Shown here: positions 48,505 through 62,075 of the stretch, one piece after another
How positions within the stretch are numbered: the first letter of the stretch is position 1
Layout: the number at the start of each line of letters is the position of its first letter
NCBI GenBank assembly: GCA_016802295.1
Contig: JAESIW010000138.1
Coordinates: forward strand, 691,904 to 755,903
Source: Brachionus rotundiformis
Lineage: Eukaryota > Rotifera > Eurotatoria > Ploima > Brachionidae
Reading direction: 5' to 3'
Length of the DNA stretch: 64,000 bases
Program-made: the position numbers and the translations under genes
The notes under the pieces: generated by a model
Seen by the model: only the letters and a program-made list of their open reading frames with translations
Told to the model about the DNA's origin: nothing
Databases searched by the model: none

Positions 48505-51482
48505 TGCAGGCTCATTTACAAAACTTTTTTAATCTTTGAATTATTTAATTTAATCTAAAAAATAATCAATAATCAATAAAAAATTAAATAAAAAGAGGAA
48601 AAAGAAGTCTTTTTTTTTTAATTTAAATTTTAATTAGTTCAATTTGCAGTTTATTTTTTAAAAGCAAAAAAAAATTATTTCTAAAATTTCCTTTTGATTG
48701 TCTTCATGTCGGAGGAAATTTTGATTGAATTATGGTCGCCTAATTCGATTAAATCAGTCAGCAGAATTTCAAGATGCCAAAAAAAGATTACGAAAACCTG
48801 AAATAGCACAAGTTATGTAACTTTATTAAACTACACTTGATTGTTTGAATCGGTAAGTTTTTAAAGTGTTAAATCTAATCATAATACCATGATGGTTTAC
48901 CAATTTTGTAAATAAATAACTTCAATTTCAAAAGTTTATCTCGATCCCAATTCTGTTAAAGTGTTTTGTTCGTATTTTTTACAATTAATTAAAAAACTTG
49001 ATGACTTTGGAACAAGTAAGTAAGCTTTCTTTTTCTACTTAAAATACATTTACAAGACATTTTAAAGAATAAAGATAAACTAATTTATTTTATTTTTTAA
49101 ATATTATCAATTTTAATCAAAAAGATCATGTTTGAATATGAATATCTTTTTATTATTTAAAAAATCGTTTGATACCCTTTGTTTAACCATGTTTTTATTA
49201 ACAAAAAATCAGTGGTTGTGCAAAAACTAATGAGCAAAAGATAAATCGTAAACTAATTAATTAAAATTCAACAATTATTAACCATCTAACGATATAGAAA
49301 AGATTGATTAAGAAATTATTTTAAAAAATATTTGATTCGAGTGAAAGCTATTTAAAAAATAATTAACTTAAGAAATAAAAGGTATTCTATTCTATTCAAT
49401 AAGAGTAGCATAAAATAAGAAAAATATCATTATTTAAAACTAAGTATTTCTTAATATAAATTCAGATTTATTGAATTTTGAAAACATTTCTTACTAAATT
49501 TATATCTATATAATAAGTTCAATTTAAATTCCATTTGGCTTCACTTTGAGAACTCAAATAAAAGTTGATAGAATTTTTAAATAGATATTTTATAAATCGA
49601 GTTATTAATAAACACTCGTGCCATTATTATTTTTTATATAAATTTATTTATTTATTTTTTAAATATTCGTGTAATTAAAACAAAACAATAAAGTAAATAT
49701 TATTTATTTAAATTTATGTAAAAAGCTGCGTCAAAAGAAAAAAATAACATTATATCTTAAAATAAAATTTGTTTCTTGTATTACCAGACGAAAAACCTTA
49801 GGAATTATTGCATATTAGAATGAAGCAATTTATCTGAAATTCGATCAGTACTGCTCCTAAGCAAAAATTAAACTAAAAAAATTCAATTAATGAAAAGAAT
49901 TATTTTAATTAAGGGCTCAAACACGAAATACTTATCAAAACTCTTTACTTTTGTTCTTAGACTATTAACTCTTTACATATGCAATTATGTAAATTTCCAT
50001 AACTGCTGTAGTTAATTAATTTAATTTAAAATTTATATAAAATATTATTAGAATTAAGAAAATCGAAAAATTTTATTTATAAATAATTAAAAAAAAACGC
50101 TTGAAAAGACCACGTATTTGTTCAAAACCCAATAAAAACTTAAAAACTCTTAAAATAAATGAATTTTTGAAATAACATGATTTTTTTCCAATAAATAATT
50201 TAAAACACAATCTGTATAAGAAAATATAAATTTTTCGAGCATGCTAAAATCTTTTTGAAAAATACAATTTAAAAAAAAGTAATATTTAAATATATTGATT
50301 TCAATTTTTGGTGAATCCTTGCTTTTCTTGTATAATTAAAATCTAATATTTAGATAAAAAATTAAATATTAGCCGAATGTTAAAAAAAATTCTAATTAAG
50401 TATAATTATTGATTTCATGAATTATGAAAAAAGTGATACTTTTTTTTTCATAAATGCAAAATACACATTTCATAAATCTTGCGAAAATATTGATGTTAAT
50501 TAATATTTTTTTAATTTAGAAAAACAAAATATTTTCATAGACTTAATTTGTGTGAAGCGTTATTAAAATCATCATAATTTGCTGATAAATAGGAAAAAAT
50601 TCGATTTGAAAATAAAAAGTCATAAAAAAATTTTTTTATTATAAAAAAATCAAATTTTTAAAAGCAAAGATTTTAATTTGGATAATATAAATACAAGCTT
50701 GAATATTAAAAAAATATTAATTGATAATACTATATAAAGAATTTTATGATGCCTTTTAAAAAAATTAATATTGACTTTGATTCTAAATTTCAATTTAAGT
50801 ATATTTCCCTAGAGTTAAAAATTAAAAATATTTTACTTTAGATTTGAGTAATGATAATGATTGTTGACTCATAGAGAGAATTTCGACGCTATTGTTTAAG
50901 ATTTATGCTTTTATTCAAAAATTCTAATATAATAATTTATAAAGATTTCTAATAAAATAATACGGATATCTTTCTAGAGACAACCATATAAGGTTTTTTT
51001 TCTTAGTGGCAAAAATTTCAATTACTTTTCCTTTAGTAGCCTACTTAACCATTTTCAAGTATTTTTTTAGATGAATTATCATTTTTTAGTTATCATTTTA
51101 GTTTTTAAAATAACTAATATTCTGTGAAAAAATCAATTATTTTTAGTTGAAGAGTTTTTCTTTCTAAATACATTTTTTATGAAAACTTTATTAATCCATA
51201 AAAATAGATAAATTAATCTATTAAATACTAGTTAGTACTTAATAAGAATTATTCTTTCGTGTAACGCAAATTCTAATTCATTTCAATTTTTATTAGCATT
51301 ATTTATTGCAAAATAATTACACTGAAAATTTAATTGCATGAAAAGTTAAATATAAAATTTGAAACAATAAATAATTAATTCTAATTAATAATTTTCTTCC
51401 TTTAACTTGTACTCATTTTTTAAAAAATTTATTTTAAAAAAATTTATTATTTATTTCAATAATTAAAAATTCGAAACAATAT
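48505..51482. other. 3-kb gene-free stretch between the two PLAT genes
   Basis: Strongly AT-rich and homopolymer-rich. No coding exon is supported on either strand. It should contain the promoter of the four-PLAT gene. Confidence 0.5.
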
Positions 51483-54400
51483 TTAATTTGGTTCAAGATC
51501 GATTTCTGTTTTGCCATCATCTTCATCTTCGTCTAGCCATCTATTGACCGAGAATCTTGTTTAAAAAGATTAATTTTATATTTAAAAAAAAATGAATAAA
51601 TACTTCTTAGTAACACCATTGCTAGATACTTCTACTGTATCAACATGCCATCCAGCTCCAACACCTTTGCCATCATGAGACAAATTGATTTTTTTGACTT
51701 CACCAATATTTTTTGACTCAAGAACAAAAACGTCAGTTTTTCCTTTCTCAAAAAGATTTTTATTTCCTTCACTCTGACTCAAAGCCAATTTCCCAGTCTC
51801 TCCTTTATCACCAAAAATATTGATAAACACATTGCTATCTGTTCCAGCACCGATTCTATTGCTAGTTACCACTGTTATCGTAAACTCAGCTTAAAATTCA
51901 TTATTTAATTTAATACAAAAAATATTAACTAAATTTACTTATTTCTGATTTTGGAGTTGGTTCATTGTCTGGTTCGATTTCTGTCTTGTAATCAATCCAT
52001 CTATTTACTGTAAAGCTAAATGAATATTTAAAAATCTTATAATATTGCTAGAAAAATTGCCAAGATACATACAAATAAATAAACTCATTATCATAGAGTT
52101 TTACAGTGGCTAGTTTCCACGAAGCTCCAGTACCAGTTCCACTTGTAACAAACGCTAATTTTTTTATCTTTCAAAAACACAATTTTATTTTTAGAACTAA
52201 TTAACAAATTTATGAAATACCTTTCCCACATTCTTTAGCTTAAGTTCAAATTTATTCAGAGCATCACGCTCGAACAAACTCTCGCTATTAATTGGATCCT
52301 TTAGTTCTACGTCAAGTATATTACCATCTGTACCATACACATCCATAAAGACATTTGCATCAGTTCCAGAACTCAAATCATCAGCTGTTTTTACCTCAAT
52401 TTTATACAATATTGAATCTTAAAAAAAATAATTTTCGCTAAATTAAACAAGAATTTTAATATACTTTTTTCAGATTTATCAATCGAAGATGATGAGTTTT
52501 TACTCCTATTTGTAGAATTTCCTTCATTTTGAGCTCTTCCTAGTCCTTCCTTTTTTTCAGCCACTCTAGGTGAGTTGGATTTTTGATTCTCAGTAGTATC
52601 TATCTTTTCTTCGATTTTTTCTACAATATTTTCATCTACATCATCTTTTTTTTCTTCTATAATTTCTGATTTTTCTGCCTGATTTTCTTCAATTTCATCT
52701 TTTTGATCAACCTTTATTTCCTCATTTTTGTCCTCTTTCGTTTCTTTAATATCTTCGCTTGATCCAATTTTTAGCTTTTTTAATTTTTCTTTGCATTCAT
52801 CTTGGACTTTTTTGACAGCTTTCATTGCAGACGAGTCGTCTATTTAAAAAATTAATAATAAAATATTAAAGTGAATTTAAAATTTAAAAAAACCATTTTT
52901 TAAATAATTATAATTAAAAAAGAGGTAATTTAGGTTAAAAATTTTACAGGATTTAATTGTCTAAAAATACATAAACATATAATTTACTTTGTTTTTCAGT
53001 CATTTCATAAGCTTTTTCAAAATTATCTATAGCTTTAGTCAAATTCTCTTCATCAGCCATTTTTGCTTGTGATTGAGCTATTAAAATAGTCGCATTCAAT
53101 TTCCATACATCATCTGATATTTTGTTGGAATACTCCAATGATTTATTGCCAAATTCTTCAGCTGTTTTGTATTCCCCTTTAAATTTGATTCACAAAAAAA
53201 TAACTACTCTTCTTAAGTAAGTTTAGTTTATACCAGATTCAAGGTGGCAGCGACCTATTTCGTGGTGAAGCCAAGCCTTTTCCATATCACTTTCGGCCAA
53301 TGGCAGCTTCTTTTCCCAAACCTCAATAGCATTCTTATATTTTCCATTTCGAGCATAAACTCTACCCAAATTTTCGTACGCTCTTGAAATTCCTTCCTTG
53401 TTATCTCTTTAAAATCAAACTTTAGAATTAAATTAAAATTTTATAAACTTATACGTTTCAGTAGAAATATCAAGATCTTTTTGGTGATTCTTCAAAGCAA
53501 GTTCATATTTTCCCATTTCCAAATAAGCATTACCAATATTGCTATAAATGTTGCTCACAATTGCTTTTCTGTCAGTCAATTGAGTATCACTTAGCTTATT
53601 GACATATATCATCAGTTTATTTGACTTGTCCAAGCTTTCCGAATGCTTACCATTCGTTTGAACTTAATTTATTTGTTTTTATTAAATATTTAATTAGTAA
53701 AATTTTTTTTGAAAAGTTATATGTACGATTATCAATAATTTCTAATTGATTGAGAACATATGTAAGAGGAGTCTTTGAAGATGTATTTGATTGACGTGAC
53801 CTTTTTCTTGCATAAATTGGTTTTTGTTGTCTCCAAAACTCAGTACGACTGTCTAAGAAATCCAGACCAGAGTTAGCCAAGTTCCAAATGGCATCTCCAG
53901 ATTTTGTGTTTGCTCGAGTAGCATCTAGTTAAAAAAAATTAAATAAATGTATAATATCAATTATCCACAAATATACGATCATCTTGTAGCAAATTTTCCA
54001 AATATACTTTATCGGCATAAAGTTCGCCAAGAAGTTGTTTGATTGTTTTCTGCTTTCCAGGTTTAAGAGGGCGCTTTTCTCTTTTTTGAACTGCTTGTTG
54101 TTTTTGAGCAAATGGTTTTTGGTATCCTATGTTCATCTTTTTTTTGTTTTTCTTAAAAAAAATATATTAGATAGTTAGTATTAATTTTTATACACAAACA
54201 CATGCAATAAATCTAATATTAAGCTAATTTTTTTTAATTTGGTTTAAGATTACATTTAATTCCACAATCTAATCAATTAAAATAATTATTTTCATTCAAC
54301 GATTAGACATTAAGTTTTAAAGCACTTACTTTAGAAATTTAAATGCCATTTTTAAAGTATTTAAAGAAAAAAATTATTAAGTTAAAAAAGCTTTTTTTAA

Positions 54401-55208
54401 GTTAGGCTTATTTGGAAAAAAAATAGCCAAGTAATTTTTTTACCAAATAAACAATAAGCTTTGAATGTTAAATTTTTTTTTGCTATTCTTAAAAATCAAA
54501 CATAGGACTAACCTTTTTGTCCTTTAATTTTTATAAAATTAAAAATTAACAAAAGTAATTTTCCGTATATCGATCTTAGGTGAAAAGATATTTAAATCTT
54601 ACCTCATCAGGTCTATCAAAATAGGACAAGTCTCCTTTTATCTCTAATTTAACTGCTGTTGGATCTTTTAAAAAAGTAAATATTCAACTAATTGATGATT
54701 TTATTTTATTTTAAATTTTTCTTACCTCCGACACAATTATCAATTGCTTCTTGAGCCTTGTTTATACCAAGCAGAAATTCGCGAACATCACCTCGCAGTT
54801 TTTTACCTCTATGATAAAAAACTAAAGATAATTCAAATTCTCCCATGGCGTAAAGTGCTTCAGCTTTTTGATATAAACCTTTGGTGAATTCTTTATTTTC
54901 TTTAAGTGATTCTTCAGCGTCTGCTAGAGCTAGATCATTTTTTCCGGTTTTTAAATAGCAAGCCGATCGTTCTACAAGAGCGTTTATATTTCCTGGACTC
55001 AATTCAAGAGCCTTCAAGTAATGAAATAAGAGATAAACAGGTACTATAAACTATTTACCTCTGTATAACACTGAATAGCTTTGTCATAAAGTTGATCTCT
55101 AAAAAATTTTTCTCCTTCCCCCATCAAAGCGGGAACGTTTTTGATCGGTTTACTCTCAGATGTGACACTTTGTTCATCATCCTTTGGTTTTCTCTTGGTA
55201 ACTGGCAT
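51483..55208 (-). CDS. ODAD4: Outer dynein arm docking complex subunit 4 (ODAD4/TTC25) with two C-terminal PLAT domains
   Basis: Axonemal TPR protein that docks outer dynein arms on motile-cilium doublets. Fourteen exons close in phase to 847 residues: 55208-55059, 55011-54726, 54664-54603, 54151-53977, 53924-53727, 53662-53455, 53406-53234, 53176-52988, 52839-52465, 52417-52221, 52167-52073, 52015-51939, 51889-51604, 51555-51483. N-terminal TPRs (30-140) include YQKAEALYAMGEFELSLVFY and KAQEAIDN; then KQLLGELYADKVYLENLL, FWRQQKPIYAR, and a second TPR array to about 480, all in the order of human TTC25. A charged Lys/Glu linker (481-605) leads into PLAT 1 (607-715) and PLAT 2 (729-840), each closing FxVNRWxD. 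The PLAT addition is unexpected for this family; the in-phase join supports it, but misjoining two genes is possible. Confidence 0.88.
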
Positions 55209-56254
55209 TTTAAACTAAATTTATCAATAAACTCTAAATCAACCTGATTAAATTGGGAAGATTTTATTTATTATTTTTTTGTATATAAGTTTTCATAAAA
55301 ATAGCATTAACCTTATTTTAGATTTATACGTGTTGTTTAGCAACTCCTAACCCTCCCTAAAAAAGCTTAATTTTTTATTTCTAATAATTATACATTTAGA
55401 AAATAACAAAGTTTAAAAATTAAGATTGCTATTATTTTTAAATTAATAATTTTTTTAATGATTTAAAAAATTTTAATAGAATAATATTTTTATTAAATTT
55501 TGCATCTTTTTGATGACTCATCTTTGGTGTATGATCAAACACCATCTCCCCCATATTAAACCAATTCTAATTGATTTTCATTTGAACCACTGCCACAATT
55601 TTAATACTGAAAATTTGTATATTTATTTTATTTTTAGCAAAAATATCAAAATTGTCTGATTAATCAAAGATAAAAAATTTTATTTAAATGCACACCAAAG
55701 GCACTTTTTCTATTTTAAATATCATGTGCTTAAATTTTTATTTTTTTTTAAACATTTCTTTGGAATTTTTTTCATGGATGTGATTGTGTTCGATACATGC
55801 ACCAAAGATTTGTTTCGATTAGTTAAATGGCAAAATCAAAAAATAAGTATGTTTATTAGAAATTATTCTAATTTTTACAATATTTGAATATTTTTTTTTC
55901 AAGCAAAATTTATGAAGCCATTAATGTTTTTATTTTAGTTACCGATCTTTTATTAATTCTTGTTAAATAATTTGAAACTTTTCAAATAATTGTTTATGAA
56001 ATCAAACAAGTTCTTTTTTTTGAATTTTATTAAATAAAACTTTAAATAATTCTTAACCAATATCATAAGAATAATAATTTTAAAAATATTCAAAGAAGTT
56101 AATATAAAAAAATTCAATCTAGCTTTATTAATTGATCAAATTAAAAATTAAATTAAAATTTCAAATTTTTAAAGCTTTAAACATTATATAATGTAATGTC
56201 TTTATCTATATAAGATTATTTACAATTTTTTAAAAGAATTTAATTTTGAATTAT
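55209..56254. other. Spacer between ODAD4 and the FAM149 gene
   Basis: About 1 kb of AT-rich DNA, presumed to hold the ODAD4 promoter and the FAM149 3' flank. An acceptor-like tttag (minus strand) ends a few bases upstream of the ODAD4 start. No coding exon is seen. Confidence 0.4.
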
Positions 56255-59104
56255 TTATTTCTGAATTTTTTGCAGCCCTTGTACATTGTCTTTTATTGAA
56301 TTTCTTCTATTCGTTCCTTGTTGAGAGTTTACCCCTCCACTTGAGTTTATATTTCCAATTGTTTTTTTATTCAATAGATTATTTAAAGAATTAACCGGAT
56401 AATTGCCTTAGAATAAAAGATTAACTTCTGATATAAAAATCAAATTTTAATTTTTACTTTGGTAATAATTGTTTTCCTCTTGGTTAAATTTAATTCCTGT
56501 TATTCTCATATTATTCGGATAAAAAGAATTGTAGCCTTTGACACTTGATGGAGTAGTTGATCTTTTATTTAATCCTGAATGCTCGTGCTATGAATAAATA
56601 TAAAAACTAAACGAAAGAATCATCAAAAAGTACCCGTGGCGCCGTACTGGTCAGTGGTCGTTCGCTTTTTTCTCTTGCAGTTTTAAAATTGTTAGCGCTA
56701 TTAATTCTCAATGGCTTAAAAATTAATTAAAACTCAAATTTAATTACCCAACTTGGTCAATCTAGCTTACCTTCATAGTGAGAGAACTCCCAATCGGAGG
56801 TAGTTGAGGGTGATTATCAACATTCTTTTTTACATGATTATTTAAATATAAATTGCGACTATAATTGGCACTAGCTTGGTTATTTTGAATTACATTTATC
56901 TCATCTATGCTATTCTCATTGTTTTCATTAAAATTTTGAAAATTGTAATCTGTATAATCAGTTTCATAGCTGTTGTTGTGTGCATCCATGTTTGAGTGAT
57001 GGTACGCCTGAATTGAATTATTGGTAGAACGATTGCCATGCATTGCTTGATTTAGATTGATTGGTACCAATGAGTTGATAATCAACGAGTTGTTTATATT
57101 TTTATCATCAACATTTGATTTTCCAATGTTTGCACCAGGAACTTTATTTTTACTGTCAATGAGAGGATTTGAAGATATATCTACAGAATAGTAGCGCTTT
57201 TTTGGAGCATTGTGTATCTGTCTTCGGCTACCTGATCCAACTCTGCCATTCACAATTGGTGCTAAACTATAATTTAAAAAAAATATTAAAAAATAATTAA
57301 TTAATTTCAAGACTAAAAAAACTTTTTGTTCGAAGGTACTCCATTTTTATTCAGTTGTTTTATTCTCAGTAACTCTTTGAGATTTAAATTGGAAGGCATT
57401 AGATCGCCAACTGTCGAGACTGATTCAGCGTAACCAAATTTGTTCTCAAGCTTTATATTAAAATATAAAAAAACAATTTTAATTAATTTCAATATTTCTC
57501 AAATAAATTTTTTATTTGTTTTTTATTTATTTATTTGAATTAAATAAAATAATGTTATAAGAAGATAATAAATTAATTACCAATCCTTCATAATTACTGC
57601 TGGCAATCCTATTCTGGTACAAGATGCTATTATCTCTTGAAAGACCTGGTGTAAACGATTGCTTTTCAGACATCTTGTCACTGTTGAGAGTCGAGAGTGA
57701 ACTGGTATTTACAGGTGTATCGAATAATTTCAATTGAACAATCGATGGCCTTGTGTAGCTGGTAGTGTTTATTATTGTTTTTTCATTTTCGTTGATTAGC
57801 TCAATTTTCGGAGGTGTGCCAGCTTTTTGTTCGGGTACCGGTGTTCGATTGGAAACATCATAGCAGAACTCTTTATCATGCACATATTTTGCGTAGTCTC
57901 TGATCAAATCCATGGACCAGTCGATAAACTCGGACCACATATGATCAAACAAAAAACTTGTGACCAAATCTTTCATTGAAGCTTTGGGCGTAATTGGTGG
58001 CAAACCATGCTTCCTTCTTTTGTTTATATTCAAACGCTTGTTATGCTCGAATAGATACTCTTCTTCCTGATTATCGTATGCAAATAATTCCTCATAGGTG
58101 CCATCTTCATCGAAAATTTCCTCTTCTAAAAATTCAAAATCTTCTCTATTTTCATTCAAATCTTTTTCTTCAATCTTTCGAACTGTCATACCATGTCCAT
58201 TTAGTTGAAGTCTGGCAAAAAATTTCTTATTAAAATATTAAATCTATATTGTTTATATAATAAATACCCATAGATTCCATCAACGCTATCTTTTCTTGCA
58301 ACATTGGCAAATGTTGTGTCATTAATGTTGACATTATTTAAAAAAGGTGCTGTGCTTTTGTTCATACTACGGTAGCTTTTATTCAAATCAAAAATTTCCT
58401 CTTTTTGCTGAGTACAAATTTGGCTTCCAAGAATTCTCAAATGGGGAAATTTTTCCAACCATTCTTTGCATTCGTTCAGGTACAGACTGTCTGTAGACTT
58501 TTGTTCGTAAAGAACAGATTCGATGGCTTTTAGTTGGTTGCCTACTTTGCGAGAGGCTTCACGATCGAAATCGCCATCGTCGATTGAATAGACACTGGAT
58601 CGATCGCTCATTACGCCCGTGCTTGTCCAGCCCGAATGACTTTCATCGTTCCAATTCGGATTGTTGTTTATCATTTGCAATTGAGTATCCAAATTTGGCT
58701 CTTCCAAATCGGTACTTTGACTTTGAGTGGGCATTGAGCTATTGGTCGGATCGCGCGTAGTGCTTGATTTTACTTCAATGAAATTCACGGACAAAATTGT
58801 ACCAAACGAGTCCAATTTTTCCGCGTTGGTGCTCAACTTAATCGGGTATACTTGAATGTTTGTCAAATTGGACGGACTTTTTTCGAGTAGTGTTAGAGAT
58901 TTATTAGCTGAATTTGATTTGGTTAGATCTCGAGAAGTTGTGTTTCCAACTCCGCCACCTCTTCTTTTAAACAAATTTTTTAAAATTTTATTCCAATTAA
59001 ACCATTTTAAAATAAAATTACATTTCAAGTGTATTTTTCGGCAAAAATTTTCCATTCATTCCTTTCTGAGGGCTTTGATGCAGCGGCAGTTGTATTTCGG
59101 TCAT
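56255..59104 (-). CDS. FAM149 family protein (FAM149A/B1-like)
   Basis: Member of the FAM149 family; human FAM149B1 is needed for primary-cilium signalling and is mutated in a Joubert syndrome. Eight exons close in phase to 798 residues: 59104-59022, 58963-58268, 58211-57581, 57450-57323, 57266-56771, 56714-56634, 56587-56458, 56406-56255. The family core (DUF3719) is at about 138-208: SGWTSTGVMSDRSSVYSIDD, FDREASRKV and LNECKEWLEKFPHLRILG. After an intron comes NGHGMTVRKIEE, then EEEIFDEDGTYEELFAYDNQ, another family block, and LPPITPKASMKDLVTSFLFDHMW. The C-terminal third is Asn/Ser-rich and low complexity. Together with ODAD4 and the PLAT gene it forms a minus-strand run of probable cilium genes. 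FAM149A versus FAM149B1 is not resolved. Confidence 0.88.
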
Positions 59105-62075
59105 TTTAAATTAAATTTATTTCCTTTTCGATCACTTTATCAAAAAAGAAATCATTGAAAATATATTTTATTTTTTTGTTACCAATAATAATAAAAAATA
59201 CTTACGAAAATTAAAATTTAATTTAAAATTATTTTTATTAAACAAACACTCAAGTTTTTTCATAAGTTTAAACCATTTAATCTGACCCTCAAACACTTTA
59301 TAATCTAAAAAAATGGCTAAAATTTAAAATTAATAAATTAATTGAATTAAAAAAATATATTTGAAAAAAATCACACTGCCACCGTGAGACTATATTCAAT
59401 TAATTAAAGTTTTATTTCGCATTTGGTAAACAATATTAAATTAATTACAATTTCTTATTTTAAGACACAAGACAAAACTTAAAGTAAAACGAAATTTTCT
59501 TATTTAATAATCACAGACTTTACGAGTGTCTTACAATGAGATTTGCGTTTGACCTGGAGGATTTAAAATTTGTCATGGTAAAAATCGATTCTTTATATTT
59601 CGTATATTTAACTTAATATTAATAAAATTTTCAAAAAAAAAAAATATCAAATAAAATTATGTTGATGAAATTTTTCAGAATCCGAAAATTCCATGAAAAA
59701 ACTTAGAAAATCGGTTGCATCGCAACTCTCTAAATAAATTTTTTTATTTTCTCCTAAAAAAAATAAAAATAAAACTCATATTTTTAAATAATTAATTAGC
59801 GACAAAAATATTAAGATTCTGCAGTCAAAAAGACACGGCCTCTATTTTCAAAGCAAAGGTAACACAGCGCCAGGTGTCGAGTACAATAAGCGATAGCTTT
59901 CTATGCAAACTTTATCTTAACAACCACCAAAATAAAATACTAAAACGGTTCTCATTTATTTATAATATTTAACATGAGTTGTAAGAATCGAAATACAAAC
60001 AAAATATAAATTTGATTCATTTGATAGTAAAAAATAATTGTTTTCGGATATGGAGATAACTTTTTTTAAATTTAGAATTAAATTTTTTAATAATTTAATA
60101 AAAGCTTGCTTGAAAAACTTGAATACTATTTTCTTTGATTTTAGTCTTGCTGATTTTTTAGTGCTAAATGTGCTAATCAAAATCTAGAGAAGTATATTAT
60201 ATAAACACAAAATAAATTGAAATGGATGATTAAGAGAATTTTGAAAAGCTATTCAAGTCTTAATTATATAAACCAAGGCCTGAATCTAGACCAACGTAAG
60301 ATTTTTACGAAATTTTCAATACAACATAAAATATATTTGATTTTTCTTCTTTCTCTTGATCTTTCTCTAATTTATTTATGGTTTTAAGAATTTTGTTGCC
60401 ATGGACACCAATTGTTAGATAAATATAAATGTAAAAATTATTTTAGGCTTTTTTTTCTCCATTTATTACAAAGGAAAAATAAATATTGAATTATTTTATT
60501 GTGTATATATATGTTTAGGCCTTGTGAGTTTAATTCTATAAACTAATTGGTTTTGATATAAATTATTGTTATTAAATTGTAAATTGCTAAAAAAATAAAA
60601 TGGTTAAAGAGTAAAATTCTTATTGAGTTATAAAATTTGTAAAGCATTCTTAAATTTAGACTAAAAGTAGATCTTTAAAAAATTGCCCAAACAAAAAAAT
60701 ATATTAATATTTTGATAATAATATTTTTTAATTTACTAATTTATTCAAAAATTAATTAAATACTTTCATAATTCATAAATGTGATTTTTCCTGAATTTTT
60801 TGTTTCACAAAAAGTAACCAACTTAAATCTATTTTTAGCCTCAGACGTAAAATTAATTCTTAATTAATCTGATTTCAGATTTTTCAAAGCAATTTATTAA
60901 CTTAGTAGCGTTCTTTAACTGATTACATAAAAATGAAGAAAAAAACATGAAAATGTTTTTTCGAGTTTGTTGTAAAATTATATTATTTCTTAAGATTATT
61001 TTAATGAGTTCAGTATCTCAAAATTTTGAAAATTTCTTTTGATCTTACTTTATTGAAACAAATTTATTAGAACAAACTTAATGGAAATATAATTTCTAAT
61101 TATTCAAGTATCCATTAGGTTGGTTTACTCGTTCCACTTTTAACTTCCAGAATCACTTTAAAACAATTTTTTTTTTATTTTAAACACTTAATATTGATTT
61201 AAATATGAGACTAATAATGATTTAAATAGCATAAATTTGAAATTAAATTTAAATATTTTTTTTTCAAATCTATATTGATTCTGCTTAAAAAATATAAATA
61301 TACTTATTGATCAGAATGGTCTTTTCTAGTAATTTTGGTAATTTCTAGTAAAAAATCAATTCTTTAAACATCAACTTTATTTGTAAATAAAAAAATACTG
61401 AAAATAAAACAAAATGTTAATTAAATTTGTTCTATCTTTCACTTCTTTTTTGTTGATTTTTGTTTTTAATTTACCTGTTTTATACTAAGAGATTAATTTA
61501 TTTCAAATAATCAATTAATAATAAACTTTAAAACACTTAAACTTTTTCTAAATAAATTTTTTATATAACAGTTTTGTTTGATTAGTTATTTTGTATTGAC
61601 TTCTCTATCTTATTGAGAGGTGTGTTGTTTTTAGATGTTTACAGATATTAATAAAAATAAATTTAATGTAATTGATTGAAAGCGTATTAGATATGATTTT
61701 AAAAGGAATTTTTCTTGATAAGGTTATAATTTTGGATAGAAAAAAGAAAATATTTTTTCAAGTTTATCAAAATTTAAAAATAAAAATTTAATTATTCAAT
61801 TTGATTTAATTGACGATATGAGAAAATAGGTCAAATAAATGAATTAAATCTTTATGTCATGGCCTTTTTACCTGTCCGGATTTAACCGATACAAAATTCG
61901 AACATATATGCATACATCAAATGTGTTCTTAATTATAATAAACTTACCTATATAGACTAAAAATATACATAAATCTTATATTGACCTCTATTCTACTGAA
62001 AAGTTTAATTTTTACAACGAATATTTTAGAAAAAAAAAATAAAAACTCTTCATTTTTTATTATAAATGCTTAAAA
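59105..62075. other. 3-kb divergent intergenic region
   Basis: Separates the minus-strand FAM149 gene from the plus-strand secreted protein. A small island at about 59530-59900 has more complex sequence, including a 14-codon exon-like segment from an ATG at 59536 to a GT at 59578. I could not extend it into a gene. The rest is AT-rich and empty. Confidence 0.4.

Noticed and set aside
57994..59158. Plus-strand frames opposite FAM149 exons
   Set aside because: Antisense shadows; the minus-strand exons close in phase and match the family core.
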